Shown: positions 1 through 8,429, counted from the stretch's first letter. The stretch is 9,824 bases of DNA from an uncultured Agathobaculum sp. (GCA_944376955.1 CALWEB010000047.1:1-9824); one strand, 5' to 3'. The notes: generated from the letters alone by a model not told the origin. Translations and numbers: made by a program.

Positions 1-2048
1 CCTGCCTCACACGCCGAGCCGAAAATCAACCCCTCGCGATGGCGAATCAGTTCGCTACGCGGCATGATCGGGCGCTTGTTATAGTATTCGAGAAAACTCT
101 TGGAAATCAGCTGATAGAGGTTGCGCAGCCCCTTCTGGTTCTGCACCAGAATGATAAAGTGGTATCGCGGCAGGTTTTTCAGCTTGTTTTTGCGGTCGGT
201 GGTTGCCGCAAGCACGGGATTGATATCTGCCGTTGTCACCGCGTGCAGTTCATCTTTCAGCCGCGCCAGCAGCTTTACAAAAATACGCCCCAAAACAGCC
301 GCATCCTCACTGGCACGGTGGTGCTCAAACGGGCCGACCGCCAGCTCTTTCGCCAGAATGTTCAGCTTGAACTTATGTAAATGCGGCAGCATCAGGCGGC
401 TCATTTCCAGCGTGTCGATCGCGGTGAAGTCCCGCTCGATGGAAAGCCGCTTGCACGCCGTGCGCAGGAACCCCATATCAAAGCCTGCATTGTGCGCGAC
501 CAGAGGGTATTTGCCCTCGCCCGCCCACGCAAGAAACTTCGGCACAGCTTCGGCAAGCTCGGGCGCGTCCGCGACCGTTTCGTCTGAAATCCCTGTTAGC
601 TTGGTAATCTCCTCCGGGATGGGTTTGTGGGGATTGACATAAGTCTGGAAACTGTCCTGAATCGCGCCGTCCACTATGCGCACCGCTGCAATTTCGGTAA
701 TCTCCTCGCTTGCAGGATTCAGACCGGTTGTCTCAAGGTCAAAGACGATAAACGTGCCAGTCAGCGGTTCAGCGGATTTACCGCGCACGACAGAAAGCGT
801 ATCCTCATCGTTGATATAATAGGCCTCGATACCGTAGATGATCTTCATATCCCCAATGATGTTTTTCTGCTTGCCCTCCTGCGCGTGCAGCGCTTCGGGA
901 AACGCCTGCGCCACGCCATGGTCAGTGATTGCCATAGCACGATGCCCCCATTGCGCCGCGCGGCACAGCAGCGCCGCCGTCGAGGTCATGCCGTCCATCG
1001 CACTCATGTTGGTGTGCAGATGCAGCTCGACGCGCTTCATGCCTTCAGCCTTGTCCTGCCGCACCGGCTTTTTCGCCTTGACGATGCCGGTCGGCTCGAG
1101 AACCATCTCTTTCGCGTAAGAATCGTACACCATTTTACCCTGCACCGTGCAGTACAGGCCGTTTTTGATTTTAGAAGCGGTGTCACCCGCTTTATCTACG
1201 GCAAGGAACTTGGACACGCGCACAGAATTCGTGCGATCGGTCATGTCGAACGCAATCTTGACATAGTCCTTGCCGGTTTTCTTGCTGTGAATGTCCTTGT
1301 TATCGGTGAAGAACACTTCGCCCTGAATGGTGACCATATCGTAGGCCGCGATCGCCTCATTGACCGAAATGATCGGATCCTGGATCAGTTTGCCAAAAAT
1401 CAGATCATCCTCGCGCACTTTTTCCGTGCGCGGACGCTGGTATCCGGTATGCTCCGGTCTTGGCGCGGGTCGGGGCTTTTTCGGTTTTGGTTCTGCCGGT
1501 GCTTCCGCAGCCGCCTGCTCAATGGCCTTTTGCAAGATCTCCTCACGCTGCGGCGCATTAGATACCGGCACACAATCACAGGCTTCCACGCGCACCGCAT
1601 GAACGGGACACGGTTTTCCCAGCTCGCGCAGGATTCGTGCTTCCAAATGACGTAGGGCGTTTGCGAAATGCCGCTCACTGACCTCATCCATCGGAATTTG
1701 CAGCGCGCCATCCGCATATTGCCACTTACCGCAGTCCAGCAGCCCGCGCGCGGACGGCATACGGAACGCCATATCCTCATAAAGCGAGTGGATATATTCT
1801 GCCGTCAGCCCGTCCGGCATGACATAACGCGGCTCGATGCAAACACGGCTCAGACCGTACTGTTTAGCTATCTGTTTTTCCGCTTTGGCAATGGTTTTTC
1901 GGCTGATGACCTTTTTCAGGCCCAGCTCAACCACCATCACTGTGTTATTGTCCCCAAATGCGAGAGAACGCACCTCGCCCGAGGCAAGGTGCTGTTCTTC
2001 CGCAAGTAATTTGCAGTTTTGAAATAAATCTATCAGTTTGCCAGCCAA
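1..2048 (-). CDS. polC: DNA polymerase III, PolC-type, N-terminal part (runs off left edge)
   Basis: Replicative DNA polymerase of low-GC Gram-positive bacteria. The frame is open from 2048 to base 1 (682 full codons); PolC is usually about 1,440 residues, so the catalytic palm and fingers lie outside the window. Visible in order: a PolC N-terminal domain (about 1-165); an Ala/Pro/Lys-rich linker (about 176-200); an OB fold (about 235-325); the PHP domain start with ELHLHTNMSAMDG (H343, H345, D352) and AITDHG (D376, H377); an inserted DEDDh proofreading exonuclease with FDLETTGL (D437, E439), HNAGFD (D524) and HRASEDA (H577, D582); then the second PHP part ending in GSACEA. This exonuclease-inside-PHP layout separates PolC from DnaE. 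The start is TTG, preceded by GGAGG at 2059-2063 with a 10-base spacer, and no in-frame ATG lies near it. It follows ispG by 18 bases, so it is probably the last or a late gene of the operon. Confidence 0.96.
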   Translation of the reverse strand, partial: MAGKLIDLFQNCKLLAEEQHLASGEVRSLAFGDNNTVMVVELGLKKVISRKTIAKAEKQIAKQYGLSRVCIEPRYVMPDGLTAEYIHSLYEDMAFRMPSARGLLDCGKWQYADGALQIPMDEVSERHFANALRHLEARILRELGKPCPVHAVRVEACDCVPVSNAPQREEILQKAIEQAAAEAPAEPKPKKPRPAPRPEHTGYQRPRTEKVREDDLIFGKLIQDPIISVNEAIAAYDMVTIQGEVFFTDNKDIHSKKTGKDYVKIAFDMTDRTNSVRVSKFLAVDKAGDTASKIKNGLYCTVQGKMVYDSYAKEMVLEPTGIVKAKKPVRQDKAEGMKRVELHLHTNMSAMDGMTSTAALLCRAAQWGHRAMAITDHGVAQAFPEALHAQEGKQKNIIGDMKIIYGIEAYYINDEDTLSVVRGKSAEPLTGTFIVFDLETTGLNPASEEITEIAAVRIVDGAIQDSFQTYVNPHKPIPEEITKLTGISDETVADAPELAEAVPKFLAWAGEGKYPLVAHNAGFDMGFLRTACKRLSIERDFTAIDTLEMSRLMLPHLHKFKLNILAKELAVGPFEHHRASEDAAVLGRIFVKLLARLKDELHAVTTADINPVLAATTDRKNKLKNLPRYHFIILVQNQKGLRNLYQLISKSFLEYYNKRPIMPRSELIRHREGLIFGSACEA

Positions 2049-2066
2049 TTTGACCGTTCCTCCGGT

Positions 2067-3119
2067 TTATGCCTCAAAATGCTCGATCATGTCCATCAGC
2101 TCGTCCACCAACTGTTCCTGCGGCACCTTTTTGATGATCTCCCCTTTGCGGAAGATCAGGCCGACGCCATCGCCGCCCGCAATGCCGAGGTCGGCTTCGC
2201 GTGCTTCGCCCGGCCCGTTGACCGCACAGCCCATCACCGCAACCTTGAGCTTTTTGCCGTGGATATCCATGCAGCGCTGTTCCACCTCTTTGGCAATGCC
2301 GATCAGGTCGATGCGCGTACGCCCGCAGGTCGGACAAGAGACCACGTTGATACCGTCCTCTGCACGGCCAACCGCCTTCAAAATGGCCTTTGCCGCATAT
2401 ATCTCCTTGACCGGGTCATCGGTCAGGGATACGCGGATGGTGTCGCCTACGCCAAGCGCCAGCAGACCGCCAATACCCGCCGCGGACTTGATCGTACCCA
2501 TGTACTCGGTGCCCGCCTCGGTTACACCAAGGTGGAGCGGATAGTTCGTTTTTTCATGCGCCAGCAGATAGGCCTGCATGGTATACGGCACAGAGGACGA
2601 CTTGATCGAAATACAGATATCGTCAAACCCGCAATCATTCAGCAGGCCAACGTGATACAGTGCGGATTCCACCATCGCCTCCGGTGTGGGGCCGCCAAAT
2701 TTCTCCAAAATATGCTTTTCCACCGAACCCGAGTTGACACCGATTCGGATTGGGATTTTCCGCTCCTTTGCCGCCTGCACCACCGCATGAACACGATCCG
2801 CGCCGCCGATGTTACCGGGGTTGAGCCGAATTTTATCCACGCCCGCCTCGATGGACGCGAGCGCCAGACGGTAGTCAAAATGGATATCCGCCACGACCGG
2901 GATGGGCGACCCTGCGCAAATCTCTTTGAGTGCCTCAGCCGCCTGCGCGTCCGGTACAGCACAGCGCACAATATCGCAGCCGGCTTCCGCCAGCGCGCGG
3001 ATCTGCGCAAGCGTCGCTTTCGCGTCACGTGTATCCGTGTTGGTCATGGACTGCACTGCTATCGGCGCACCCCCGCCGACCGGCACATCCCGCACCATAA
3101 TCTGTTTGGTCTGTTTCAT
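2067..3119 (-). CDS. ispG: 4-hydroxy-3-methylbut-2-en-1-yl diphosphate synthase (IspG/GcpE)
   Basis: Cytosolic [4Fe-4S] enzyme of the MEP isoprenoid pathway that reductively converts methylerythritol cyclodiphosphate to HMBPP. The 350-residue length fits the short bacterial type. The N-terminal TIM-barrel half carries SMTNTDTRD (24-32), VADIHFDYRLAL (76-87) and RLNPGNIG (98-105). The C-terminal half has the cluster ligands: CPTCGRTR (C262, C265), MGCAVNGPGEA (C298) and E305, spaced as in characterised IspG. Two in-frame ATGs compete. One at 3125 overlaps the rseP stop as ATGA but sits only 3 bases from the GGGAGG at 3129-3134. The one at 3119 has a 9-base spacer and is chosen here; the alternative adds only Met-Asn. 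Translational coupling to rseP is likely. With dxr it supplies precursors for UppS, encoded upstream in the same operon. Confidence 0.96.
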   Translation of the reverse strand: MKQTKQIMVRDVPVGGGAPIAVQSMTNTDTRDAKATLAQIRALAEAGCDIVRCAVPDAQAAEALKEICAGSPIPVVADIHFDYRLALASIEAGVDKIRLNPGNIGGADRVHAVVQAAKERKIPIRIGVNSGSVEKHILEKFGGPTPEAMVESALYHVGLLNDCGFDDICISIKSSSVPYTMQAYLLAHEKTNYPLHLGVTEAGTEYMGTIKSAAGIGGLLALGVGDTIRVSLTDDPVKEIYAAKAILKAVGRAEDGINVVSCPTCGRTRIDLIGIAKEVEQRCMDIHGKKLKVAVMGCAVNGPGEAREADLGIAGGDGVGLIFRKGEIIKKVPQEQLVDELMDMIEHFEA

Positions 3120-3121
3120 GT

Positions 3122-4162
3122 TCATGAACCTCCCGCAACAATGCGCAAAATATCCTGTCCTGTCACATATACCATGAGCGCGAGCAGCAGCACCAGCCCT
3201 GCTGCGTGAATATATCCTTCATACTTGGGCGGCACCGGCTTGCGGCGCACTGCTTCAATGATCAGGAATAACAGCCGCCCACCGTCCAGCGCGGGCAGTG
3301 GCAGCAGGTTCATCACACCCAGGTTAATCGAAATAAACGCAACCAGCTGGAAAAACGAAATCATGCTGTATTTGGCTGTATCTGCCATCACCTCGGCTAC
3401 CCCGACCGGCCCGGACAGTTGATCGACACCAACCTGCCCGCTCACCAACATGCCAAGGCTCGCCCAAACCATACGCGCATAGCTCACTGAGGTGCGCACG
3501 GCCATACTCAGGTGCAGGCCGATGCTGTCCGGCTGCTCCGCAAAGGTCAGGCCAATCATCTTGCGGCCTTCGCCAGCGTCGATGGTCGCCTCCAGTTTGA
3601 CTGCGGGCAGCGTGATTTTTTTGCCATCCCGTCGCACAACCACTTCATACGTCGTGTCGTCACCCCGCGAAAGTGCCATTTCAAAATCGCTGCGCAGCAG
3701 AATGTGATATCCGTCCACCTTGAGGATTTCATCGCCAGCCATCAGTCCGCCTTCCGCTGCAGCGGTGCTTGCCGGATCAACCGAGGCCAGCGTCGAAATG
3801 ATATAACCGCCGTCCGGCCCGTTTGGCCGCATCACCGCCAACACAATCAGGAAACCGACGAGGAAATTCATCAGCGCCCCTGCAGCAACAATCAACATCC
3901 GGCGCGGCAAACTCGCCTTGCCAAACGCGTGATCGTTTTCGCTTTCGCTGTCTTCCCCTTCCATCACGCACGCGCCGCCAAATGGCAGCACCTTCAGGCA
4001 ATACAGTGTGCCGTGATACTGCTTTTTTAGCAGCGTCGGACCCATACCGATCCAAAACTCATTGACCTGTACCCCGCCGCGCTTGGCCGTGATGAAATGC
4101 CCAAACTCATGCACAATAACCAGCACGCCAAACGCCACAATAGCCAGTATGATTTGCAGCAA
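3122..4162 (-). CDS. rseP: RseP/RasP-type site-2 zinc metalloprotease
   Basis: Intramembrane zinc protease of the site-2 protease family, which in related bacteria cleaves anti-sigma factors and leftover signal peptides within the membrane. The 346-residue protein begins with a membrane segment carrying the catalytic HEFGH (H18, E19, H22). Further hydrophobic segments lie at about 87-110, 265-290 and 318-337. A single PDZ domain spans about 115-190, with GGLMAGDEILKVDG at 138-151. NLLPLPALDGGRLLF (285-299) holds the third zinc ligand, D293. One PDZ domain is typical of Gram-positive members, whereas E. coli RseP has two. The start codon is TTG, supported by AGGAG at 4170-4174 with a 7-base spacer. 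The gene follows dxr by 36 bases and overlaps the first ispG ATG by four bases. Its substrate cannot be told from this window. Confidence 0.95.
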   Translation of the reverse strand: MLQIILAIVAFGVLVIVHEFGHFITAKRGGVQVNEFWIGMGPTLLKKQYHGTLYCLKVLPFGGACVMEGEDSESENDHAFGKASLPRRMLIVAAGALMNFLVGFLIVLAVMRPNGPDGGYIISTLASVDPASTAAAEGGLMAGDEILKVDGYHILLRSDFEMALSRGDDTTYEVVVRRDGKKITLPAVKLEATIDAGEGRKMIGLTFAEQPDSIGLHLSMAVRTSVSYARMVWASLGMLVSGQVGVDQLSGPVGVAEVMADTAKYSMISFFQLVAFISINLGVMNLLPLPALDGGRLLFLIIEAVRRKPVPPKYEGYIHAAGLVLLLALMVYVTGQDILRIVAGGS

Positions 4163-4198
4163 AACACTTCTCCTCTCAAAGGACCAAATCCATCCGCT

Positions 4199-5332
4199 CT
4201 ATGCCTGCACCATTTCCCGCGCCGCGCGGTCCGCCGCGAGCACATCGTCCAGCGTGACGCTATTGCGATACGGAATTGCATCCAGCGTGTGTGCAACGCG
4301 CTCTGCAATCTCGGTAAAGCCGATCCGTCCCTCCAAAAACAGGCCGACCGCGGCTTCATTTGCACCGTTGAGTACCGCGCCGCGGTCACCCTTCAGCGCC
4401 GCCGCCTGCCGCGCCAGCCCGAGCGCCGGAAACGCATCATAGTCCGGCTGTGCAAAGGTCAGCTTTGCAACCTCTGCCAATGACAAACGCGGTACCTTGC
4501 AAGGCACACGCGCCGGATAGGCCAGCGCATACTGGATCGGCAGACGCATATCAGGCAAGCCAAGCTGCGCAATCATTGCACCATCGGTAAACTCGACCGC
4601 CGAATGCACGATGCTCTCCCGATGGACGACAATCTCAATGTCCTCCGGCGGCATATCATACAGCCACATCGCTTCCATCAGCTCCAGCCCCTTGTTCATC
4701 ATGGTCGCGGAGTCGATCGTAATCTTTGCGCCCATATGCCAATTCGGATGCTTGAGCGCCTGTTCACGCGTCACCGACCGCATTTCTTCGGCCGTCTTAC
4801 CGAAAAACGGGCCGCCCGACGCCGTCAGAATGATCTTGGAAATCGGATTGCCTTGTGCCGCCTGTGCGCACTGGAAAATCGCAGAATGCTCGGAATCGAC
4901 CGGCAGGATCTTGACGCCCTTTTCGCGCGCCGCATCCATGACCAACCCACCCGCACACACGAGCGTTTCCTTGTTTGCCAGCGCAATATCTTTACCCGCG
5001 TCGATTGCAGCCAGCGTCGGCAGCAGGCCGACCATACCAACCACCGCAGTCACAACGATGTCCGCACCCGACTCTGCCGCACACGCAGTCAGGCCATCCA
5101 TTCCGCTCAGAACGCGGATATCCGTGTCCGCAAGCTTGACCTTGAGGTCACGTGCCGCCGCTTCATCAAACGCACACACCATCTTCGGATGTAGCGCGCG
5201 CGCCTGCTCTTCGAGTAAGTTTATGCGCCGGTTCGTCGTCAATGCGACAACTTCGGCATCAATCGAGGGCAAAATATCGACCGTTTGCGTGCCGATTGAC
5301 CCGGTTGAGCCTAAAATCGCAATTTTTTTCAT
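4199..5332 (-). CDS. dxr: 1-deoxy-D-xylulose 5-phosphate reductoisomerase
   Basis: NADPH-dependent enzyme that rearranges and reduces DXP to 2-C-methyl-D-erythritol 4-phosphate, the first committed step of the MEP pathway and the target of fosmidomycin. The 377 residues are slightly fewer than in E. coli (398). The N-terminal Rossmann motif GSTGSIGTQT lies at 8-17 and LANKETLVCAG at 118-128. Metal ligands are D146 and E148 in PVDSEHSA, and E217 in the motif running from KITIDSAT to MMNKGLE (203-217). H195 in KHPNW matches the active-site loop histidine, and TASGGPF is at 170-176. The frame stays open further upstream into cdsA, but the ATG at 5332 has GAGGG at 5340-5344 with a 7-base spacer and gives the family's usual MKKIAILGSTGSIG start. 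It follows the cdsA stop by 10 bases. Confidence 0.97.
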   Translation of the reverse strand: MKKIAILGSTGSIGTQTVDILPSIDAEVVALTTNRRINLLEEQARALHPKMVCAFDEAAARDLKVKLADTDIRVLSGMDGLTACAAESGADIVVTAVVGMVGLLPTLAAIDAGKDIALANKETLVCAGGLVMDAAREKGVKILPVDSEHSAIFQCAQAAQGNPISKIILTASGGPFFGKTAEEMRSVTREQALKHPNWHMGAKITIDSATMMNKGLELMEAMWLYDMPPEDIEIVVHRESIVHSAVEFTDGAMIAQLGLPDMRLPIQYALAYPARVPCKVPRLSLAEVAKLTFAQPDYDAFPALGLARQAAALKGDRGAVLNGANEAAVGLFLEGRIGFTEIAERVAHTLDAIPYRNSVTLDDVLAADRAAREMVQA

Positions 5333-5342
5333 AAACACACCC

Positions 5343-6185
5343 TCACCAAATGATCCGGAACAGGATTTCCGCGAACGGCGCAACAAACAGCACGCTGTCG
5401 AACCGGTCGAGTACGCCGCCATGCCCCGGGAAAATATGGCCGTAGTCCTTAATGCCCGTCTGACGCTTGATGACTGAGAAGGACAAGTCCCCGATCTCAC
5501 CCAGCACTGCACCAACGCCGCCCAGCACTACTGCCGACCAGAGCGGCATATCCAGCTCAAGCAGCGCATTCATCAGCAGCGCCGCCAACAGCACCAGCAC
5601 TGCACCGCCGATCACACCTCCGACTGCGCCTTCTACGGTTTTTTTCGGGCTGACGACCGGCGCAAGCTTGTGCTTGCCAAAAGCGATACCGGCAAACAAC
5701 GCGCAAGTATCCGCACCCCACGCAGCCAGCAATGGCAGCAACACCAAAAACTGCCCCGCACGCAGATCGGTCTGTCCGATCGGACGAAAATCCATCTGGT
5801 AAATGCGCAGCAGGCTGAGCATCAGGTACGGCACCAGCAACGCGCCAAAAAAGCCCCACGCAACCTGCGAAACGTTCATCCTGGCATGAAATTTCAGTTC
5901 AATCGCAAACGAACCGATCAACATGACAAAAATCAGCCCTTGTGCCACATCCTGTAAATCGAGCGGCAAAATATCGAAATGCCCGATTGCAAGTCCCAAT
6001 GCGACCAGCAGGCACAGCAACAGTTCCAACCGGTTGTGTACCAGCTTAGTGGAACCCAGCACTTCGTACACCGCCAACACGCACAGCGCCGCCACCGCAA
6101 TCTCCAGCACAATGGACGGGAACACATACAGCGCGAGCAGCACGAACACAAAGCCGACCACGCCGAACAACACTCTCTGTTTCAT
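5343..6185 (-). CDS. cdsA: Phosphatidate cytidylyltransferase (CDP-diacylglycerol synthase)
   Basis: Integral membrane enzyme that makes CDP-diacylglycerol from phosphatidate and CTP, the branch point for all phospholipid headgroups. The 280-residue protein is mostly hydrophobic, with about seven to eight membrane segments. The family signature is complete near the C-terminus: SVIKRQTGIKD (237-247) followed by HGGVLDRFD (255-263), including the paired aspartates that bind the metal. SPKKTVEGAVGG at 179-190 is a second conserved cytosolic stretch. The ATG at 6185 has GAGG at 6195-6198 with a 9-base spacer. The gene lies 24 bases after uppS and 10 before dxr. The uppS-cdsA pairing is widely conserved in bacteria and places two lipid-metabolism steps together. 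Confidence 0.96.
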   Translation of the reverse strand: MKQRVLFGVVGFVFVLLALYVFPSIVLEIAVAALCVLAVYEVLGSTKLVHNRLELLLCLLVALGLAIGHFDILPLDLQDVAQGLIFVMLIGSFAIELKFHARMNVSQVAWGFFGALLVPYLMLSLLRIYQMDFRPIGQTDLRAGQFLVLLPLLAAWGADTCALFAGIAFGKHKLAPVVSPKKTVEGAVGGVIGGAVLVLLAALLMNALLELDMPLWSAVVLGGVGAVLGEIGDLSFSVIKRQTGIKDYGHIFPGHGGVLDRFDSVLFVAPFAEILFRIIW

Positions 6186-6209
6186 AGCTTTACACCTCGC
6201 TCCGTCCGA

Positions 6210-6956
6210 TTATACACCGCCAAAGCGACGATTCCGTTTGTTAAACGCATCAATCGCTGCATCCATATCGGCGGTTTTAAAGTCCGGCCACAACACATCG
6301 ATAAAATAATACTCCGCATAGGCCGACTGCCACAACAGGAAATTCGATGTGCGGATTTCACCGGACGGCCGGATGATCAGATCCGGGTCAGGCATATGCG
6401 CAGTGTAAAGATGCGCACCGATCGTCTCTTCGGTGATATCCTCCGGCGCAAGCGCACCGTTTTTCACCTGCTCCGCAATCGCACGCACCGCATTTTTGAT
6501 CTCATCCCGTCCACCGTAATTGATGCACAGGGACGCGGTCGCCGCATCCGGCCCGAGTCGGTCTGCAATTTCATCCACCTCGCGGATCTGCGCACGGATA
6601 TCCTCTGGCAGCGGCGTCAAGTCGCCCAGCACGCGCACTGCTACGCCGCGTTGGAACATGGTTTCCGCCGCTTCTTTCAAATATGCGCGGAACAGGTTCA
6701 TCAGTGCGTTGACTTCCTCCTGCGGCCGCTTCCAGTTTTCAGTCGAAAAAGCATAGACCGTGAAATACTGCACGCCGATATCCTTGCAGTATGTGGCAAT
6801 AGTGCGGAACGTCTCCGCGCCAACTTTATGCCCCGCCTGCCGCGGCAGGCCGCGTTTTTTCGCCCAACGACCGTTGCCGTCCATAATGACCGCAATATGC
6901 CGCGGTACCGGACGGTTTTGCGGCACGGTTTTCTTCTTCCGTGTGAACCAACCCAC
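6210..6956 (-). CDS. uppS: Undecaprenyl diphosphate synthase (cis-prenyltransferase)
   Basis: Cytosolic enzyme that extends farnesyl diphosphate with isopentenyl diphosphate in cis to make the C55 lipid carrier for peptidoglycan and wall polymers. With the chosen start it has 248 residues (E. coli 253). The catalytic signature IMDGNGRWAKKRG begins at 24, with D26 at the same number as the E. coli catalytic Asp. The C-terminal signature DLIIRPSGE followed by SNFLLWQSAYAEYYF carries the diphosphate-binding arginines and metal-binding Glu. The start is inferred: GTG at 6956, preceded by a G-rich Shine-Dalgarno-like stretch (GGGGGAA) at 6961-6967. An in-frame ATG at 7049 would overlap frr and add 31 residues unlike the family, so it is not used. 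It consumes the isoprenoids whose synthesis needs dxr and ispG further down the operon. Confidence 0.95.
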   Translation of the reverse strand: MGWFTRKKKTVPQNRPVPRHIAVIMDGNGRWAKKRGLPRQAGHKVGAETFRTIATYCKDIGVQYFTVYAFSTENWKRPQEEVNALMNLFRAYLKEAAETMFQRGVAVRVLGDLTPLPEDIRAQIREVDEIADRLGPDAATASLCINYGGRDEIKNAVRAIAEQVKNGALAPEDITEETIGAHLYTAHMPDPDLIIRPSGEIRTSNFLLWQSAYAEYYFIDVLWPDFKTADMDAAIDAFNKRNRRFGGV

Positions 6957-6977
6957 AATACTTCCCCCATGCAAAGA

Positions 6978-6995
6978 GGCGGCGATCCCGCCGCC
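6978..6995 (-). other. GC-rich hairpin in the frr-uppS gap
   Basis: The 79-base gap between frr and uppS, the longest inside the operon, contains a perfect inverted repeat: GGCGGC (6978-6983), a 6-base loop, and GCCGCC (6990-6995). In the minus-strand transcript it is followed by CUCUUUGC, which is too poor in U for a convincing intrinsic terminator. It ends 10 bases before the G-rich ribosome binding stretch of uppS, so it could be a processing site, a weak attenuator or a translation modulator. The pairing is seen directly; any function is inference. Confidence 0.4.
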
Positions 6996-7035
6996 CCCGA
7001 ATGTTATCAATTTGTCCTCTGCAATGTGTGCAACA

Positions 7036-7590
7036 TCACACTTCGGCAAGTTCCTTGGACTTCTTGGCGACCATGCCGTCCACTTCCTTAACGTATTTAT
7101 CCGTCAGCTTCTGTATCTTCTCTTCGCCCTCGTGCAGTTCGTCCTCGGTCATTTCGCTCTTTTTCTGCGCGGCCTTGAACTTGTCGATCGCATCACGGCG
7201 GATATTGCGCAGCGCCACCTTGGCCTCCTCGCCCGTCTTGGAAACGCCCTTGATCAGTTCCTTGCGGCGCTCCTCAGTCAGCGGCGGGAAGTTCAAGCGG
7301 ATCTGCTTGCCATCGTTCTGCGGGTTGATGCCCAGATCGGACACCTGAATCGCTTTCTCGATCGCTTTGAGGATCGAGCCGTCCCACGGCTGGATTGCCA
7401 GCGAACGGGGATCGGGCGTAGAAATCGCCGCCACCTGATTGAGCGGTGTCGGTGCGCCATAATACTCGACGGTAATCTTATCCAACACGGCCGGATTGGC
7501 GCGGCCTGCACGGACAGCTGCCAATTCCTTGGCAAGCACATCGAGTGTTTTCTTCATTTTTTCCTCATAAGCATTGAGCTGAGCCTTCAT
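7036..7590 (-). CDS. frr: Ribosome recycling factor
   Basis: Cytosolic factor that works with EF-G to split post-termination ribosomes from mRNA. The 184-residue protein matches the usual 185. It has the family's helical-bundle ends, and RAGRANPAVLD (27-37) and the NDGKQIRLNFPPLTEERRKE stretch (about 91-110) are diagnostic. The C-terminal third is charged and helical. The ATG at 7590 overlaps the pyrH stop as ATGA, with AGGAGG at 7598-7603 and a 7-base spacer, so translation is likely coupled to pyrH. The pyrH-frr pair is conserved across bacteria. Confidence 0.97.
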   Translation of the reverse strand: MKAQLNAYEEKMKKTLDVLAKELAAVRAGRANPAVLDKITVEYYGAPTPLNQVAAISTPDPRSLAIQPWDGSILKAIEKAIQVSDLGINPQNDGKQIRLNFPPLTEERRKELIKGVSKTGEEAKVALRNIRRDAIDKFKAAQKKSEMTEDELHEGEEKIQKLTDKYVKEVDGMVAKKSKELAEV

Positions 7591-8312
7591 GATTTGTCCT
7601 CCTCTACAATCGTGCCGATTTTCTCACCGTTGACCGCACGATAAATATTTTCCGGGTCGGAAAGTGCAAATACCAAAATCGGAATATGGTTGTCCATAGA
7701 AAGCGAAGTCGCGGTCGTATCCATGACGCCAAGCCCCTGATTGAGCACGTCCATATAAGTCAGCCGGTCGTACTTCTTCGCATTGGGATTTTTTACGGGG
7801 TCAGAATCATAAACACCGTCCACATTTTTGGCCAGAAGGATCACCTCTGCGCCGATTTCCGCTGCACGCAGTACCGCTGCCGTGTCGGTTGAGAAGAACG
7901 GGTTGCCCGTACCGCAGCCAAAGATAACGACGCGTCCCTTTTCCAGATGGCGCGTTGCGCGCTGCCGGATATACGGCTCAGCAATACGGTTCATTTCGAT
8001 CGCAGTCTGCACGCGAACCGGTACGCCGCGCTGCTCAAGCGCATCCGCCAGTGCCAATGCGTTGATCGTCGTCGCCAGCATCCCCATATGGTCGGCACGG
8101 GTGCGTTCCATCTTGCCGCCGCCGTCCTTGACGCCGCGCCAGAAGTTGCCGCCGCCTACCACAATGCCAATTTCGCAGCCCTGTTCGTTGCATTTTTTGA
8201 TCACATCGCATACCGGCCCGATCACATCAAAATTCAGGCCAAAATGCTTATCGCCCGCAAGCGCCTCGCCGCTGATTTTAATCAGTACGCGTTTATATCT
8301 TTGTGTTTCCAT
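7587..8312 (-). CDS. pyrH: UMP kinase
   Basis: Cytosolic hexameric kinase of the amino acid kinase fold that phosphorylates UMP to UDP, feeding all pyrimidine nucleotides. In bacteria it is usually activated by GTP and inhibited by UTP. The 241 residues fit the family. KISGEALAG (12-20) is the N-terminal phosphate-binding segment, VVGGGNFWRG (51-60) the glycine-rich loop, ADHMGMLATTIN (73-84) holds the UMP-binding Asp, GTGNPFFSTDTAA (134-146) is the acceptor-site motif, and DPVKNP (171-176) is near the ATP site. The ATG at 8312 has AAGGAG at 8321-8326 with an 8-base spacer; an in-frame ATG at 8333 lies upstream of that ribosome binding site and is rejected. It is the first gene of the operon. 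The rpsB-tsf pair that often precedes it is absent. Confidence 0.97.
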   Translation of the reverse strand: METQRYKRVLIKISGEALAGDKHFGLNFDVIGPVCDVIKKCNEQGCEIGIVVGGGNFWRGVKDGGGKMERTRADHMGMLATTINALALADALEQRGVPVRVQTAIEMNRIAEPYIRQRATRHLEKGRVVIFGCGTGNPFFSTDTAAVLRAAEIGAEVILLAKNVDGVYDSDPVKNPNAKKYDRLTYMDVLNQGLGVMDTTATSLSMDNHIPILVFALSDPENIYRAVNGEKIGTIVEEDKS

Positions 8313-8346
8313 GCTCCACACTCCTTGCTTCATTTTCCCGTTTTCT

Positions 8347-8375
8347 ATTCTACCCTATAACCGCCTATTTTGCAA
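8347..8375 (-). promoter_or_regulatory. Sigma-A type promoter of the pyrH-polC operon
   Basis: On the minus strand, TTGCAA (8370-8375) and TAGAAT (8347-8352) are separated by exactly 17 bases, close to the TTGACA/TATAAT consensus. Transcription would begin near 8340, leaving a leader of only about 28 bases, too short for a pyrimidine-sensing attenuator. It lies after the iolE terminator and before the pyrH ribosome binding site, as expected for an operon promoter. Predicted by eye from hexamers and spacing. Confidence 0.75.
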
Positions 8376-8403
8376 AGGGTTTCGCGATGGTTTTTACAAT
8401 TTA

Positions 8404-8429
8404 TGCACAACTGCCCCACACATTGTGCA
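8404..8429. repeat. TGCACAA inverted repeat upstream of the pyrH promoter
   Basis: TGCACAA (8404-8410) and TTGTGCA (8423-8429) form a perfect 7-base inverted repeat with a 12-base spacer. Its centre is about 76 bases upstream of the predicted pyrH transcription start. The same TGCACA/TGTGCA core occurs in the repeats upstream of the iolE promoter. It could be a regulator-binding site; no matching regulator is encoded in the window. Confidence 0.4.

Noticed and set aside
2079..3209. A 376-codon plus-strand open frame antisense to ispG
   Set aside because: It mirrors ispG codons, has an Arg/His-rich composition with no family features, and lacks a convincing ribosome binding site. The same applies to the long plus-strand frames at 627-1655 and 5979-7091.
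4199..5515. A longer dxr frame starting at 5515
   Set aside because: The extra 61 residues overlap cdsA out of frame and look like shadow translation. The ATG at 5332 has a good ribosome binding site and gives the conserved N-terminus.
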